The notes: generated by a model not told the origin, from the sequence alone. DNA of 64,000 nucleotides from an uncultured Phocaeicola sp. (GCA_948956705.1 CARCZS010000004.1:58737-122736); one strand, 5' to 3'. Numbered from the stretch's first letter, positions 35,865 to 45,187 are shown. Numbers and translations are program-made.

Positions 35865-38800
35865 ATGAATGAAGAAATAGCAGAATATTACGAAGAATTA
35901 TATAACCTGTGTGTCGTTGAAAAGGAACAGCCTTTGACACACCGTTACAGGCAGTTACGTGAAGCATTGGAACGGGTGATGAGGCAGCAAATGCAGGGAA
36001 CAAGTCTGCAAGTTACAGATTTGGCTGCCCGTATTAATTATGTGTCCACTCAATTTGCGTTGGATGGTAAGGAACAGAATCAATTACATACATTCCGTCT
36101 GACTTCGAATGATATTCTGAATCATCGCAAGGAACCGTCCGAACAGGAATTTTTGCGAGACCTCCGTGCCGTGGTTTATGCCTATCGGAAGATTTTTCAT
36201 GAAGATATTCCGCTGAAACTTTATGTGCAGCTTCCTAAGCAGGAAGTGATTGCTGTGATGGAAAGGGCGAAAGAGGCCCGGATTCGTCGTATCCGGGTGT
36301 GCTTTGAATATGCTGATGAAAGCTATTTGTATGTTCGCCCGATAGATGTGCTTGAAGAAGAACCGGTAAAGGTGAATTATAACAAGTCTGGTGTAAATGA
36401 GGAGTTTAAAGATACGGTGGAGGCACTTTGGCGGTATGCTCAATTGAACTTGCTGGATGTAACCGTCGATGATGATGGGGTTTATACTCCTTCTTTTATA
36501 GTACTTGAGCCTGACTATTTATTGGATATCAGTTCATTGGCGGAGTGTTATAAGGATTATGGTAGCCATCCCGCCAATTATTTCCTGAGCCGCCTGGTTC
36601 CTATTGAAAATGCCCGTCCCTTATTGCTGGGTAACATTGCCAATCTGTTTTTGGATGAATGGATACATGCAGAAGAGGAAGAGCCCGATTACACTGAATG
36701 TATGAGAAAGGCTTTCCGGCAGTATCCTATCGAACTGGCTGCTTGTGAGGAGCTTTTGAATCCTCAAAAAGAGAAAGAGTTCGCACAAGACTGTAGAATG
36801 CATTTCGAACATATCCGTGAAACAGTGCAGGAGACATTTATGCAACCGGGATATAATCTTGATAAGAACGATGCTGTGTTGGAACCTTCTTATATTTGTG
36901 AGGCACTCGGCATTCAGGGGCGTTTGGACTATATGCAGCGTGACATGAGCAGCTTTATAGAAATGAAGTCGGGCAAGGCGGACGAATATTCCATGCAAGG
37001 CAGGATGGAACCGAAAGAGAATAATCGTGTACAGATGTTGCTCTATATGGCGGTGTTGGAATATAGCATGGAGCAAGACCGTCGCCGTATGCATCCTTAC
37101 TTATTATATACTCGTTATCCGTTACTTTATCCGGCACGGGCGTCTTGGGCGCAAGTGCGGCGCATCATTAATCTGCGCAACTGTATTGTTGCTTTGGAAT
37201 ATGGGGTGCAGTTGCATAATCATCCTTCGTTCACCCAACAGCTGTTGGCGCAAATCAATCCTTCTGTACTCAATCAGAAGGGCTTACAAGGACGGTTTTG
37301 GGAGCAGTATCTTAAACCGTCTATTTCTCGTTTTGGTGAGCGTTTGGATTTGCTTACTCCGTTGGAACGTGTCTATTTCTATACGCTCTATAATTTTATT
37401 ACAAAAGAACTTTATACTTCTAAATCGGGGGATGTGGATTGCGATAGCAGAACAGGTGCTTCTGCCTTATGGCTTAGTACGCTGGATGAAAAACGGGAGG
37501 CCGGCGAGATTTTGTATGATCTTGCCATTGTTGAAAACCGTGCATCACAGGCTCATAAAGCCTTTATTGTGTTGGCTATACCTCAATATGAAGAAACTTT
37601 TCTGCCCAACTTCCGTAATGGAGATGTGGTGGTGCTTTATGAACGTAATAAAGATACGGATAACGTGACCAATAAAATGGTGTTTAAGGGAAATATAGAA
37701 TCCATAACTGACAGTGAGTTGCGGATTCGCCTTCGGGCATCACAACGGAATCCGTTGGTGTTTCCCGAAAACAGCCGTTATGCTGTGGAGCATGATACGA
37801 TGGATACCACTTTCCGAAGTATGTATTTGGGGCTGTCTTCTTTTATGGATGCGAATCCGGAGCGCAGGGATTTATTGTTGGGACAACGTCCTCCTCGTTT
37901 TGATACAGCTTATGAAAATAGAATAGCCTGTGCGACCGATGATTTTGAACGGGTAGCTCTGAAAGCGGTGGCAGCCCGTGATTATTTCTTGTTGGTGGGG
38001 CCTCCGGGAACCGGAAAGACGTCTCGCGCTTTGAGGCGCATGGTGGAGCATTTTTATGCTTGTCCCTCGATGCAGATTCTATTGTTGGCTTACACCAATC
38101 GGGCCGTGGATGAGATATGCCAGTCGCTTTCTTCCATCCGGCCGCAAGTGGATTACATACGAGTGGGAAGTGAATTGTCTTGTGATGCGCGTTTCCGCAA
38201 ACATTTGTTGGAAAATGTGTTGTCGGAATGTAACAACCGTCGGGAGGTAAACATCCGTATGGCAGATTGTCGTATCTATGTGGGAACGGTTGCATCAATT
38301 GCATCTAAATCGGAACTGTTCAAGTTGAAGCATTTTGATGTGGCAATTGTTGATGAGGCTACACAAATATTGGAACCTCAGTTACTGGGAGTCCTTTGTG
38401 CACGGTTTAAGGACGGACGTAACGGAATAGGAAAGTTTATCCTGATTGGTGATCATAAACAGTTGCCGGCTGTTGTGTTGCAGAGTAATGAACAGTCTGA
38501 AGTGCACGATGAAGAGTTGCGGCGGATAGGACTTTATAATCTGAAAGATTCTCTTTTTGAACGGCTTTATCGTTTTCATTTGCAGGAAGAACATTCTCCG
38601 GCGGTGGATATGCTTTGCCGCCAGGGACGTATGCATCCCGGTGTGGCCTTGTTTCCTAATCGGGAGTTTTATGCCGGAAAGTTGGAGGCGTTGGGACTGC
38701 CGCATCAGTTGGAAGATGTTGATGCTCCGGTTCGGTTTATTCCTTCGGAGCGGGATACGGAAAGTGTTTCGGGAAAGACGAACCGGAATGAAGCGTGTAT

Positions 38801-39194
38801 TGTCGCTCAATTGGCGGCTGATGTGTATCATCTTTATAAGGAGGGTTTTGATACTAACCGTACTTTAGGGGTTATCACTCCTTATCGTAGTCAGATAGCA
38901 TTGATTCGGAAAGAAATTCAGTCTTTGGGGATACCGGCTTTGAATGAAATATCAGTGGATACGGTGGAGCGTTATCAGGGAAGTGAACGTGATGTAATCA
39001 TTTATTCTTTTTGTGTAAATTACCTTTATCAGTTGAAGTTCTTGCCTAACCTGACGGAAGAGAACGGAGTATGGATAGACCGTAAATTAAATGTGGCATT
39101 GACGCGTGCCCGAAAGCAGTTGTATATAACGGGAGTGCCCGATATTTTGAACCATAACCTGATATATCGCCGTCTGATACAGGCTATTAATTAG
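35865..39194 (+). CDS. Dna2-like protein: PD-(D/E)XK nuclease fused to SF1 helicase
   Basis: 1109 residues. An N-terminal region of unknown fold (1-330) is followed by a RecB/Cas4-like nuclease core with GRLDYM near residue 351 and the E-x-K catalytic pair in FIEMKSGK near 365-367. A superfamily 1 DNA2/NAM7-type helicase follows: Walker A GPPGTGKTSRA near 711-719, VDEAT (motif II) near 829, GDHKQLPAVV (motif III), VDTVERYQGSERDVIIYS (motif V) and LNVALTRARKQLYI (motif VI). All helicase motifs look intact. Likely roles are processing of 5' flaps, replication or repair intermediates; a defence role is possible but has no support from neighbours. It has its own -7 box and terminator, so it is transcribed alone. 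Confidence 0.88.
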   Translation: MNEEIAEYYEELYNLCVVEKEQPLTHRYRQLREALERVMRQQMQGTSLQVTDLAARINYVSTQFALDGKEQNQLHTFRLTSNDILNHRKEPSEQEFLRDLRAVVYAYRKIFHEDIPLKLYVQLPKQEVIAVMERAKEARIRRIRVCFEYADESYLYVRPIDVLEEEPVKVNYNKSGVNEEFKDTVEALWRYAQLNLLDVTVDDDGVYTPSFIVLEPDYLLDISSLAECYKDYGSHPANYFLSRLVPIENARPLLLGNIANLFLDEWIHAEEEEPDYTECMRKAFRQYPIELAACEELLNPQKEKEFAQDCRMHFEHIRETVQETFMQPGYNLDKNDAVLEPSYICEALGIQGRLDYMQRDMSSFIEMKSGKADEYSMQGRMEPKENNRVQMLLYMAVLEYSMEQDRRRMHPYLLYTRYPLLYPARASWAQVRRIINLRNCIVALEYGVQLHNHPSFTQQLLAQINPSVLNQKGLQGRFWEQYLKPSISRFGERLDLLTPLERVYFYTLYNFITKELYTSKSGDVDCDSRTGASALWLSTLDEKREAGEILYDLAIVENRASQAHKAFIVLAIPQYEETFLPNFRNGDVVVLYERNKDTDNVTNKMVFKGNIESITDSELRIRLRASQRNPLVFPENSRYAVEHDTMDTTFRSMYLGLSSFMDANPERRDLLLGQRPPRFDTAYENRIACATDDFERVALKAVAARDYFLLVGPPGTGKTSRALRRMVEHFYACPSMQILLLAYTNRAVDEICQSLSSIRPQVDYIRVGSELSCDARFRKHLLENVLSECNNRREVNIRMADCRIYVGTVASIASKSELFKLKHFDVAIVDEATQILEPQLLGVLCARFKDGRNGIGKFILIGDHKQLPAVVLQSNEQSEVHDEELRRIGLYNLKDSLFERLYRFHLQEEHSPAVDMLCRQGRMHPGVALFPNREFYAGKLEALGLPHQLEDVDAPVRFIPSERDTESVSGKTNRNEACIVAQLAADVYHLYKEGFDTNRTLGVITPYRSQIALIRKEIQSLGIPALNEISVDTVERYQGSERDVIIYSFCVNYLYQLKFLPNLTEENGVWIDRKLNVALTRARKQLYITGVPDILNHNLIYRRLIQAIN

Positions 39195-39200
39195 GGAAAT

Positions 39201-39227
39201 CCCTACCTGTTTGTAGGGCTTTTCCTT
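39201..39227 (+). terminator. terminator after the nuclease-helicase gene
   Basis: CCCTAC (39201-39206) and GTAGGG (39213-39218) form a short stem with a 6-base loop followed by CTTTTCCTTTTA. It lies 6 bases after the stop codon. Confidence 0.7.
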
Positions 39228-39249
39228 TTATTGTATTTTTTCCCTTTCC

Positions 39250-39257
39250 TATTTTTG
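39250..39257 (+). promoter_or_regulatory. -7 box for the M48-like gene
   Basis: TATTTTTG, exact consensus, 24 bases before the ATG at 39281. Confidence 0.55.
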
Positions 39258-39280
39258 TAGTGTTCTAAAAATAAGGCACT

Positions 39281-40804
39281 ATGAAACGATACATTCTTTT
39301 TCTTTTAGTCGCAATGCTGGAATGCGGAATCATGTTTTCGCAGAATAACCGGCCATTGAGTCCGATGTTGAATATTCCGGGTGAGTTCAAGCAGGACTAT
39401 AAAGATGTGAAGAAAGGCACCTCTTGTATTTTGCAGCGTGTTATCAAGTTGAAAAGGCCGACTGAACAGGGTGAGTCCAAATTGCAGGCTGTGGTGGTTG
39501 CCAATGGAATACAGGTAGGTGTTCCAGTGAATGAATTGGGTGTGATAGCGCTCAAAGCCACGGATAAGAATTCATTCTGGCAGACAGCACAGTTATCAAA
39601 TGATTTAATCTCTTATTACGAGAAGAAAGGCTATCAAGAGGGAATGCGGAAAGAGCAGGCTCGTGAAGCAGATGATTATATGAAAGAATTGGAGCAGGCC
39701 AAACTCTTTTATGATGATGCCGCAATAGAGGATTATTTGCAATGTATGCTGTTGAGTATCATACCCGAAAAGATGGCAGTAATGCGCGACGGAACTCCGT
39801 TGGTGCGTGTGTTGAAATCTCCGGCTCCTGATATGTTGATGTTGGGAAATGACTGCTTGCTGGTTTCTACGGGAATGTTGACTACATTGGACAGTGAAGA
39901 GGAACTGTATGCTGTAATGAGTCGTGAAGTGGCCCATTATGTGCTCGATCATGCCATTATCACCGTAAACAAGAATATTGCCCGTGCCAAGCGTGCACAG
40001 TTTTGGGGAGCTGTAGCGGACGGAGTGGTTGCCGCTACGGAGGAATATCTGTATGATCGTTATGATTATTATGTTCCCGGACTGATTTTTGCAACAAATG
40101 ATGTAGTTCAGGCATTGGTTAATGATAATATCGCTAACCGTATGGGACTGGATTACTCGGAGAAACAAGAGAAAGAGGCTGACCGTATGGCCATGAGCTT
40201 TATGAGTCTGATGGAAAAGAATAAGGAGGCAGTCATCTCTGCTTTGAATAAAATCAATCAATATTATCAGCGCAATAAAGATGTGGAAGTATTATCCAAG
40301 TACGGTGCGTATGGTTCTTTGCCCGAAAGGGTGGGGAAGCTGGGTAAGTTCACCCCATTGGCTGAAGACCGGAATTATTTAAAGAAAACCTCTACTGTGG
40401 TCAGCTATGAGGCAGGCATGATGGATTATAATAAGAAATATAACGAATCAAGGCGTTTGGCAATGAAGAATATAAATAATGCTATGGCCTGTTCGGATGA
40501 TTATCTGATGGTGGCACGCAGCATTATGAAATTGTCTAATAGCAAAGAAAGCAATGCAGAATGTCTGGAGTACCTGAATAAGGCGGATGAGACATCTAAA
40601 ATAACGAATGTGAATATCTGTAAGATGAAGATATTATTGCTGCTCAGAGAAAACAAACAGGCGGATGCCGTTAATTTGTTGCATGAGTATCAGGAACTGT
40701 TAAACAGGATGTATCAGCAACCTCACAGTCAGGAAGACTCACAGTGGATTGCCGGCGAACATACCTGGGCGGAGAAACTACTGGATAGGACATATATTAT
40801 GTAA
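39281..40804 (+). CDS. M48-like metallopeptidase homologue with altered HExxH motif
   Basis: 507 residues with a signal peptide (about 1-20). The central region resembles the M48 peptidase fold: a helix with SREVAHYVLDHAI at about 214-226 and, about 80 residues later, EKEADRMAMSFM, the place of the third zinc ligand Glu. In active M48 enzymes the first motif is HExxH; here the first His is Arg (R215-E216-V-A-H219). Zinc binding is therefore doubtful and the protein may be a pseudo-peptidase. The C-terminal third (about 390-507) has helical repeat character, as in BepA-type proteins with TPRs. Predicted periplasmic, with envelope quality control the nearest analogy. Confidence 0.7.
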   Translation: MKRYILFLLVAMLECGIMFSQNNRPLSPMLNIPGEFKQDYKDVKKGTSCILQRVIKLKRPTEQGESKLQAVVVANGIQVGVPVNELGVIALKATDKNSFWQTAQLSNDLISYYEKKGYQEGMRKEQAREADDYMKELEQAKLFYDDAAIEDYLQCMLLSIIPEKMAVMRDGTPLVRVLKSPAPDMLMLGNDCLLVSTGMLTTLDSEEELYAVMSREVAHYVLDHAIITVNKNIARAKRAQFWGAVADGVVAATEEYLYDRYDYYVPGLIFATNDVVQALVNDNIANRMGLDYSEKQEKEADRMAMSFMSLMEKNKEAVISALNKINQYYQRNKDVEVLSKYGAYGSLPERVGKLGKFTPLAEDRNYLKKTSTVVSYEAGMMDYNKKYNESRRLAMKNINNAMACSDDYLMVARSIMKLSNSKESNAECLEYLNKADETSKITNVNICKMKILLLLRENKQADAVNLLHEYQELLNRMYQQPHSQEDSQWIAGEHTWAEKLLDRTYIM

Positions 40805-40845
40805 AAGGCTATAAATCAGAGAACGCAACACTAAAACTAAACAGA

Positions 40846-40883
40846 AAATTCCCCTGTTTCGATTCTTCGGGACAGGGGAATTT
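40846..40883. terminator. hairpin between convergent genes
   Basis: AAATTCCCCTGT (40846-40857) and ACAGGGGAATTT (40872-40883) are perfect arms. It lies between the ends of the M48-like gene (plus) and the hexuronate transporter (minus). On the minus strand it is followed by TTTTCTGTTT, so it fits best as the terminator of the transporter gene and may serve both. Confidence 0.75.
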
Positions 40884-40915
40884 ATATGGGTTATAATGAA
40901 CCGGCTGACAGAACT

Positions 40916-42391
40916 TTAGGCATCAACAGGTTTGTATTTCGGTACTAGTATTTTCATTATTACCCAGCCCAGCAGGTAGGCTACTGCACAGATGCAGAAG
41001 ATAATGAAATAGCCGGCAGGTTTTCCTTCGAATCCCATAAACTTCATACCGGTCTGTGCGGCATAATCGAACAGTCTGCCCGACCCCATATTAATAAGGG
41101 ATGAGCCGATACCGCCTGCCATACCGCCAATACCTACAATAGTGGCAATGGTGCTCTTGGGGAACATATCGCCTACAACGGAATAAATATTGGCAGACCA
41201 AGATTGGTGTGCTGCTCCCGCAATGCCGATAATAACAATCGGAAACCAATAGGAATAGTTGCCAAGCGGCTGTGCGAATAAGGCCAATAAAGGGAATAAG
41301 GCAAAGATAAACATAGCCTGCATACGGGCGGCATATGGGTTCTTGCCGGTCTTGTTGATGATGATAGTAGGAAGCTTGCCGCCATAGATAGATAACATGG
41401 TGATGGCATATAAAACGAAAATCAACAATTGTGCCGTACCGGTGTCGGAAGCAAATCCATATACATCTGAAATGTAAGCAGGGGTCCAGAAAAGGAAGAA
41501 CCACCACACACCGTCAGTCATAAACTTTCCAATGAATACTGCCCATGTTTGAGGAAATTTGAAACATTTCCAGAATGGAATTTTCTTGTTGTCGAATTCA
41601 TTGGCGCTGGCCTGTTGCTCCACTGTTTGGTCTGCATTGTTATTATCTTGTTCGATATATTCGAGTTCTGCTGCATTGACGCGTGGGTTGGCTGCCGGCT
41701 TCTTATAAAGGAACATCCAGCATCCCATCCAGATAAAGCCCAGTCCGCCGATGACAACGAATGCCATCTCCCAACCATTGCCGATACCTATACTCTGGAA
41801 GTAACGTGCCAAAGTCGGGATGGTAACGGGAGCAGCCAAAGCTCCTACGGTAGCTCCTGCATTAAAGATGGAAGTGGAATAGGCGCGGTCTTTCTTGGGG
41901 AAATATTCGGCTGTCACTTTAATGGCGGCAGGGAAGTTTCCGGCCTCACCTACACCAAGCACGATGCGTGCTGCAATAAAGTAATATACGCTGGTGATGG
42001 CAATGGTAGAAGCGACGGCTCCGGTGGCGGAAATCATTTCTTCCGCATTGTGGATACCTAGTGTATGCTCGGTTGCCCAACCACAAAGTGCATGCAGACA
42101 AGCTCCTATTGACCATACGGCAATAGCCCAGAGATAACCTTTCTTGGTACCCATCCAGTCAATAAAACGTCCGGCAAATAAGTTGGCTATTGCATATACA
42201 ATAGAGAAAATAGCCGTGATATCTCCATAATTTGAATCTGTCCAGTGAAACTCGGGAGCGATGAAATCTTTCCAGGTCAACGACAATACTTGTCTGTCCA
42301 GATAGTTGACAGTAGTGGCGAAGAATAACATGGCACAGATAATCCATCTGAAGTTTGTCATCTTCCCGCTGGCATTTTGAAATGTACTCAT
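40916..42391 (-). CDS. MFS transporter of the hexuronate (ExuT/ACS) type
   Basis: Inner-membrane proton-coupled symporter for hexuronates or related sugar acids. It has 491 residues and 12 membrane segments. Family features are YLDRQVLSLTWKDF in the first helix, RFIDWMGTKKGYLWAIAVWS in loop 2-3 and GVGEAGNFPAAIKVTAEYFPKKDRAYSTSIFNAGATVGALAAP, a strong match to the anion:cation symporter group that includes ExuT. It has its own -7 box and lies next to kduI, so galacturonate or unsaturated uronate from pectin is the likely cargo. Confidence 0.9.
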   Translation of the reverse strand: MSTFQNASGKMTNFRWIICAMLFFATTVNYLDRQVLSLTWKDFIAPEFHWTDSNYGDITAIFSIVYAIANLFAGRFIDWMGTKKGYLWAIAVWSIGACLHALCGWATEHTLGIHNAEEMISATGAVASTIAITSVYYFIAARIVLGVGEAGNFPAAIKVTAEYFPKKDRAYSTSIFNAGATVGALAAPVTIPTLARYFQSIGIGNGWEMAFVVIGGLGFIWMGCWMFLYKKPAANPRVNAAELEYIEQDNNNADQTVEQQASANEFDNKKIPFWKCFKFPQTWAVFIGKFMTDGVWWFFLFWTPAYISDVYGFASDTGTAQLLIFVLYAITMLSIYGGKLPTIIINKTGKNPYAARMQAMFIFALFPLLALFAQPLGNYSYWFPIVIIGIAGAAHQSWSANIYSVVGDMFPKSTIATIVGIGGMAGGIGSSLINMGSGRLFDYAAQTGMKFMGFEGKPAGYFIIFCICAVAYLLGWVIMKILVPKYKPVDA

Positions 42392-42429
42392 AATAATAGA
42401 TTTAGTAGATTATATTTTTCTTAATGGTA

Positions 42430-42437
42430 CAAAAGTA
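42430..42437 (-). promoter_or_regulatory. -7 box for the hexuronate transporter
   Basis: Minus strand TACTTTTG, exact consensus, about 39 bases before the ATG. Confidence 0.6.
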
Positions 42438-42513
42438 AGTATTTTGGTGCCGGTTTCTATGTAAAAATTGGTAGAAACTATGTATTATTCGGTCAACAAT
42501 GATTAAAAAACAA

Positions 42514-42588
42514 GTTTGTCATTCCGAAAGCGGCGAAGAATCTCAATCATAATCATGAAAGCTCTTCATCACATTCAGAATGACAAAC
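42514..42588. repeat. dispersed-type repeat with terminal inverted repeats
   Basis: GTTTGTCATTC (42514-42524) and GAATGACAAAC (42578-42588) are perfect 11-bp ends. The left part reads GTCATTCCGAAAGCGGCGAAGAATCTC-like sequence, which resembles a repeat found in intergenic regions of many genomes (recalled). It lies between kduI and the hexuronate transporter and may also end the kduI transcript. Confidence 0.6.
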
Positions 42589-42620
42589 ATCAATGAGAAT
42601 CGGACGAGAGTGGAATCCGC

Positions 42621-43577
42621 TTATTTCATTTCTGTATATTTGATTTCATCCTTGTCACTATACTTCAGGTTTTCTCCTGCCATACCCCAGATAAAGGTAT
42701 AATTGCTGGTTCCTGCTGCTGCGTGGATAGACCATTCGGGAGAAGTAATAGCCTGTTCGTTGTGCAACCACACCAGACGTTCTTCTTGGGGTTCACCCAT
42801 TAAGTGGCAGATAGCATTTCCTTCGGGCAGGTTGAAGTAATAATAGGCTTCCATACGGCGTGTGTGAGTATGTGCCGGCATGGTATTCCATACAGAACCC
42901 GGAGCAAGTTCGGTAAGTCCCATCTGCAATTGGTTCGTACCACCGTCTTTTACTCTTTCCAATACATCTTTCACAATCAACTGGTTTACGATACGGTCGT
43001 TACTGTCTTCCATTTTTCCGTAGTGGTCAGAGATAGCCAAAGCATATTTCTTGGGGTTTGCCTTTTGAAGTTTGGCATCGGTTGTAATCAGCTGAGTGAC
43101 GTATGGCTTGTAAGCCGGTGCTGAGTTGATATAGAATTTAGCCGGTTTGGTAGCATCGTTACTCTTAAAGGTAACCTCTTTGTTGCCGCACCCTACATAA
43201 AGTGCTTCTTTGTACTTCATGGGATATTCCTTACCGTCTACAGTGACTACACCGTCACCGCCAACATTAATCACACCCAGTTCACGGCGTTCGAGGAAGT
43301 AAGTGATTTCCGGACCCAGTTCGCGGAATGTTTCCAGTCTCAGGACTTTGTTTACAGGCATGGCACCTCCATAAATGAGGCGGTCGTAGAGAGTATAGGT
43401 GACATTGATTTCATCCGGTGCCATTACTTTCTCCATCATGAACGAGTTGCGCAGACGTTCTGTATCATAGTGTTTTACATCTTGCGGATGGCAAGCTGTC
43501 TGTACCTTGTAATTTACTTGAGCTGAAGCTGCCAAAGCAGACACGCCCAGCATCATTGCAATTGCTAATTTTTTCAT
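42621..43577 (-). CDS. kduI: 5-keto-4-deoxyuronate isomerase KduI with a signal peptide
   Basis: Isomerises 5-keto-4-deoxyuronate (the spontaneous product of unsaturated galacturonate) to 2,5-diketo-3-deoxygluconate in pectin breakdown. It has 318 residues. The four metal ligands of E. coli KduI (His196, His198, Glu203, His245) appear here as His236, His238, Glu243 and His285, a constant offset of 40, so the active site is complete. The extra N-terminus is a classic cleavable signal peptide ([20 protein letters not shown]) plus about 20 residues. E. coli KduI is cytoplasmic; this one should be exported to the periplasm. It is 40 bases downstream of the EIIC gene with no promoter between, so they form an operon. 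Confidence 0.93.
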   Translation of the reverse strand: MKKLAIAMMLGVSALAASAQVNYKVQTACHPQDVKHYDTERLRNSFMMEKVMAPDEINVTYTLYDRLIYGGAMPVNKVLRLETFRELGPEITYFLERRELGVINVGGDGVVTVDGKEYPMKYKEALYVGCGNKEVTFKSNDATKPAKFYINSAPAYKPYVTQLITTDAKLQKANPKKYALAISDHYGKMEDSNDRIVNQLIVKDVLERVKDGGTNQLQMGLTELAPGSVWNTMPAHTHTRRMEAYYYFNLPEGNAICHLMGEPQEERLVWLHNEQAITSPEWSIHAAAGTSNYTFIWGMAGENLKYSDKDEIKYTEMK

Positions 43578-43617
43578 TTTCGTTCTTATTTATTAGTTAT
43601 CTTATTTTCTGTTTTTA

Positions 43618-45015
43618 TTATTGAGCGTTTTTTACCGACTTCTGATATTTGATGATGGCACGACGGTTTAATACCATCAGGAATAGGGTTATTAACACTA
43701 AAATAGCCGAACCGATTATCTTAAATGTATAAGTCATGTGGAATATTGCCCAAGAGAAGGGACTGGATGCAAAGTCCAATGCACCGCCTTCAAAGCCTTG
43801 GGGGATATTAACGGCTGCATCTTGCGTTTTGGCATAAACATCTTGTGCGGCTTGAGTAAAGTAAGGAGCTAAATCTGTTACGAAGTACAAGCCAATAGCC
43901 AATACAACAAACCCGATAATGAAGGTTTTTAATACGTTACCTTTAGTGATGGGCAATACCAATGGGAATACATAGAACATACCTGCCAATGAAGCCAAAG
44001 GTAAGAATTCATTGCCGGGGAGTACCACTGCCAGCAACAGTGTAACGGGAATCAGTAACAATGATACGACCAAAGTTGCAGGATGGCCGATTACCAGAGC
44101 AGGACTCATACCGATATTCAGTCCGACTGCACCTTTAAATTTCTTTGCAATCATTTCGCGGGTTGCGTCAGAGATGGGTTTCAAACCTTCAATAAACAAA
44201 CTGGTGATGCGTGGAATCAATTCCATAACGGCACCCATCTTAATACCTAAACCTAAAATATAAGGAATCTTGTCTACCACTTCCTGTCCGTTTTTACAAG
44301 ACAGTGCGCCAATACCGCAACCGACCAAAATACCTAAGAACAAAGGCTCGCCTAGCAGACCGAACTTTTTCTTCATGCCTTCGGCGTCAATATTCAATTT
44401 GTTGAATCCGGGTATTTTATCCAATACTTTATTGATAACAATAGCAAATGGCACAAATCCTGCGCAGAAAGGCTGGGGAATGGAAATTCCTTCCATCTTT
44501 TCATAAAAGCCCTGGAACTTGTCTGCCGTATAGTCTGCCAGAATCAAAGTGATGATATAACAGATGATAGCAGCAAAGAATCCCCATAGGATGCTGCTTG
44601 TTGCAAAATAGACTACTGCACCGATAAAGGCAAAATGCCAATAGTTCCATAAGTCGATATTAACCGTACGTGTAGTCTTTGTTAATAACATCAATATGTT
44701 GACACCCAGACAAACCGGAATGATAAATGCACCTACGGAAGTATTATAAGCAACGGCAGCAGCAGCAGGCCAACCCATATCGAATACTTTTAATTGGAGA
44801 CCGTATATTTCGACAACTTTACTTAAAGCGGGACCAAGGCTACTGGTTAACAAGGCTGTAACAACAGATAATCCAACAAAACCGACTCCGACCAACAAAC
44901 CACTTTTTAATGCTTTGCTTAATTTAATACCGATACAAACTCCTAAAATTGTAAAGATAATAGGCATCATCACAGCTGCACCCAGACCGATGATATAACT
45001 GAAAACTTCTTCCAT
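43618..45015 (-). CDS. orphan PTS EIIC permease of the galactitol/ascorbate (GAT) type
   Basis: 465 residues, about 11-12 membrane segments, resembling EIIC-GAT proteins (GatC/SgcC/UlaA): GLGAAVMMPIIFTILGVCIGIKLSKALKSGLLVGVGFVGL, FDMGWPAAAAVAYNTSVGAFIIP and NIGMSPALVIGHPATLVVSL. In PTS systems such proteins need EIIA, EIIB, HPr and EI; none is encoded here, and Bacteroides generally lack a sugar PTS. It therefore probably works as an uncoupled or secondary transporter. The partner in the operon is exported KduI, so its cargo may be the open-chain keto-uronate that KduI makes. The family's other linear or acidic substrates (galactitol, ascorbate) fit that guess. Confidence 0.85.
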   Translation of the reverse strand: MEEVFSYIIGLGAAVMMPIIFTILGVCIGIKLSKALKSGLLVGVGFVGLSVVTALLTSSLGPALSKVVEIYGLQLKVFDMGWPAAAAVAYNTSVGAFIIPVCLGVNILMLLTKTTRTVNIDLWNYWHFAFIGAVVYFATSSILWGFFAAIICYIITLILADYTADKFQGFYEKMEGISIPQPFCAGFVPFAIVINKVLDKIPGFNKLNIDAEGMKKKFGLLGEPLFLGILVGCGIGALSCKNGQEVVDKIPYILGLGIKMGAVMELIPRITSLFIEGLKPISDATREMIAKKFKGAVGLNIGMSPALVIGHPATLVVSLLLIPVTLLLAVVLPGNEFLPLASLAGMFYVFPLVLPITKGNVLKTFIIGFVVLAIGLYFVTDLAPYFTQAAQDVYAKTQDAAVNIPQGFEGGALDFASSPFSWAIFHMTYTFKIIGSAILVLITLFLMVLNRRAIIKYQKSVKNAQ

Positions 45016-45077
45016 TCTCTTGTGATTTAATAGTTAAATGAATGTGTTCCTACAATAGTATGAATTAAAAACTGCCC

Positions 45078-45108
45078 CAAAAATAAAACCTTTTCTCAAT
45101 TAATCAAA
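45078..45108 (-). promoter_or_regulatory. complete promoter for the EIIC-kduI operon
   Basis: On the minus strand a -33 TTTG (45105-45108) and a -7 TATTTTTG (45078-45085) are separated by exactly 19 bases, the textbook Bacteroides spacing. The predicted leader is about 55 bases. Confidence 0.75.
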
Positions 45109-45145
45109 CGGGAAAACCTTAATTATTAGTAAAATGGACAATTTT

Positions 45146-45187
45146 GCACACTTTTTATCGTTACCGCGCACAATTTTATCGTTTTCG
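45146..45187. promoter_or_regulatory. 22-bp-spaced direct repeats between divergent pectin genes, candidate operator
   Basis: GCACACTTTTTATCGTT at 45146 and GCACAATTTTATCGTT at 45168 are near-identical, 22 bases apart, with one T difference in length. They lie midway between the EIIC promoter and the GH105 promoter, 60-105 bases upstream of both. A related stretch (minus strand GTTTTTATCATT, 47513-47524) precedes the pectin susC. A shared regulator encoded elsewhere is inferred. Confidence 0.5.

Noticed and set aside
36084..38868. Antisense and out-of-frame open frames over the nuclease-helicase gene
   Set aside because: Shadow frames; low complexity, no start signals, and the sense frame has full helicase motifs.
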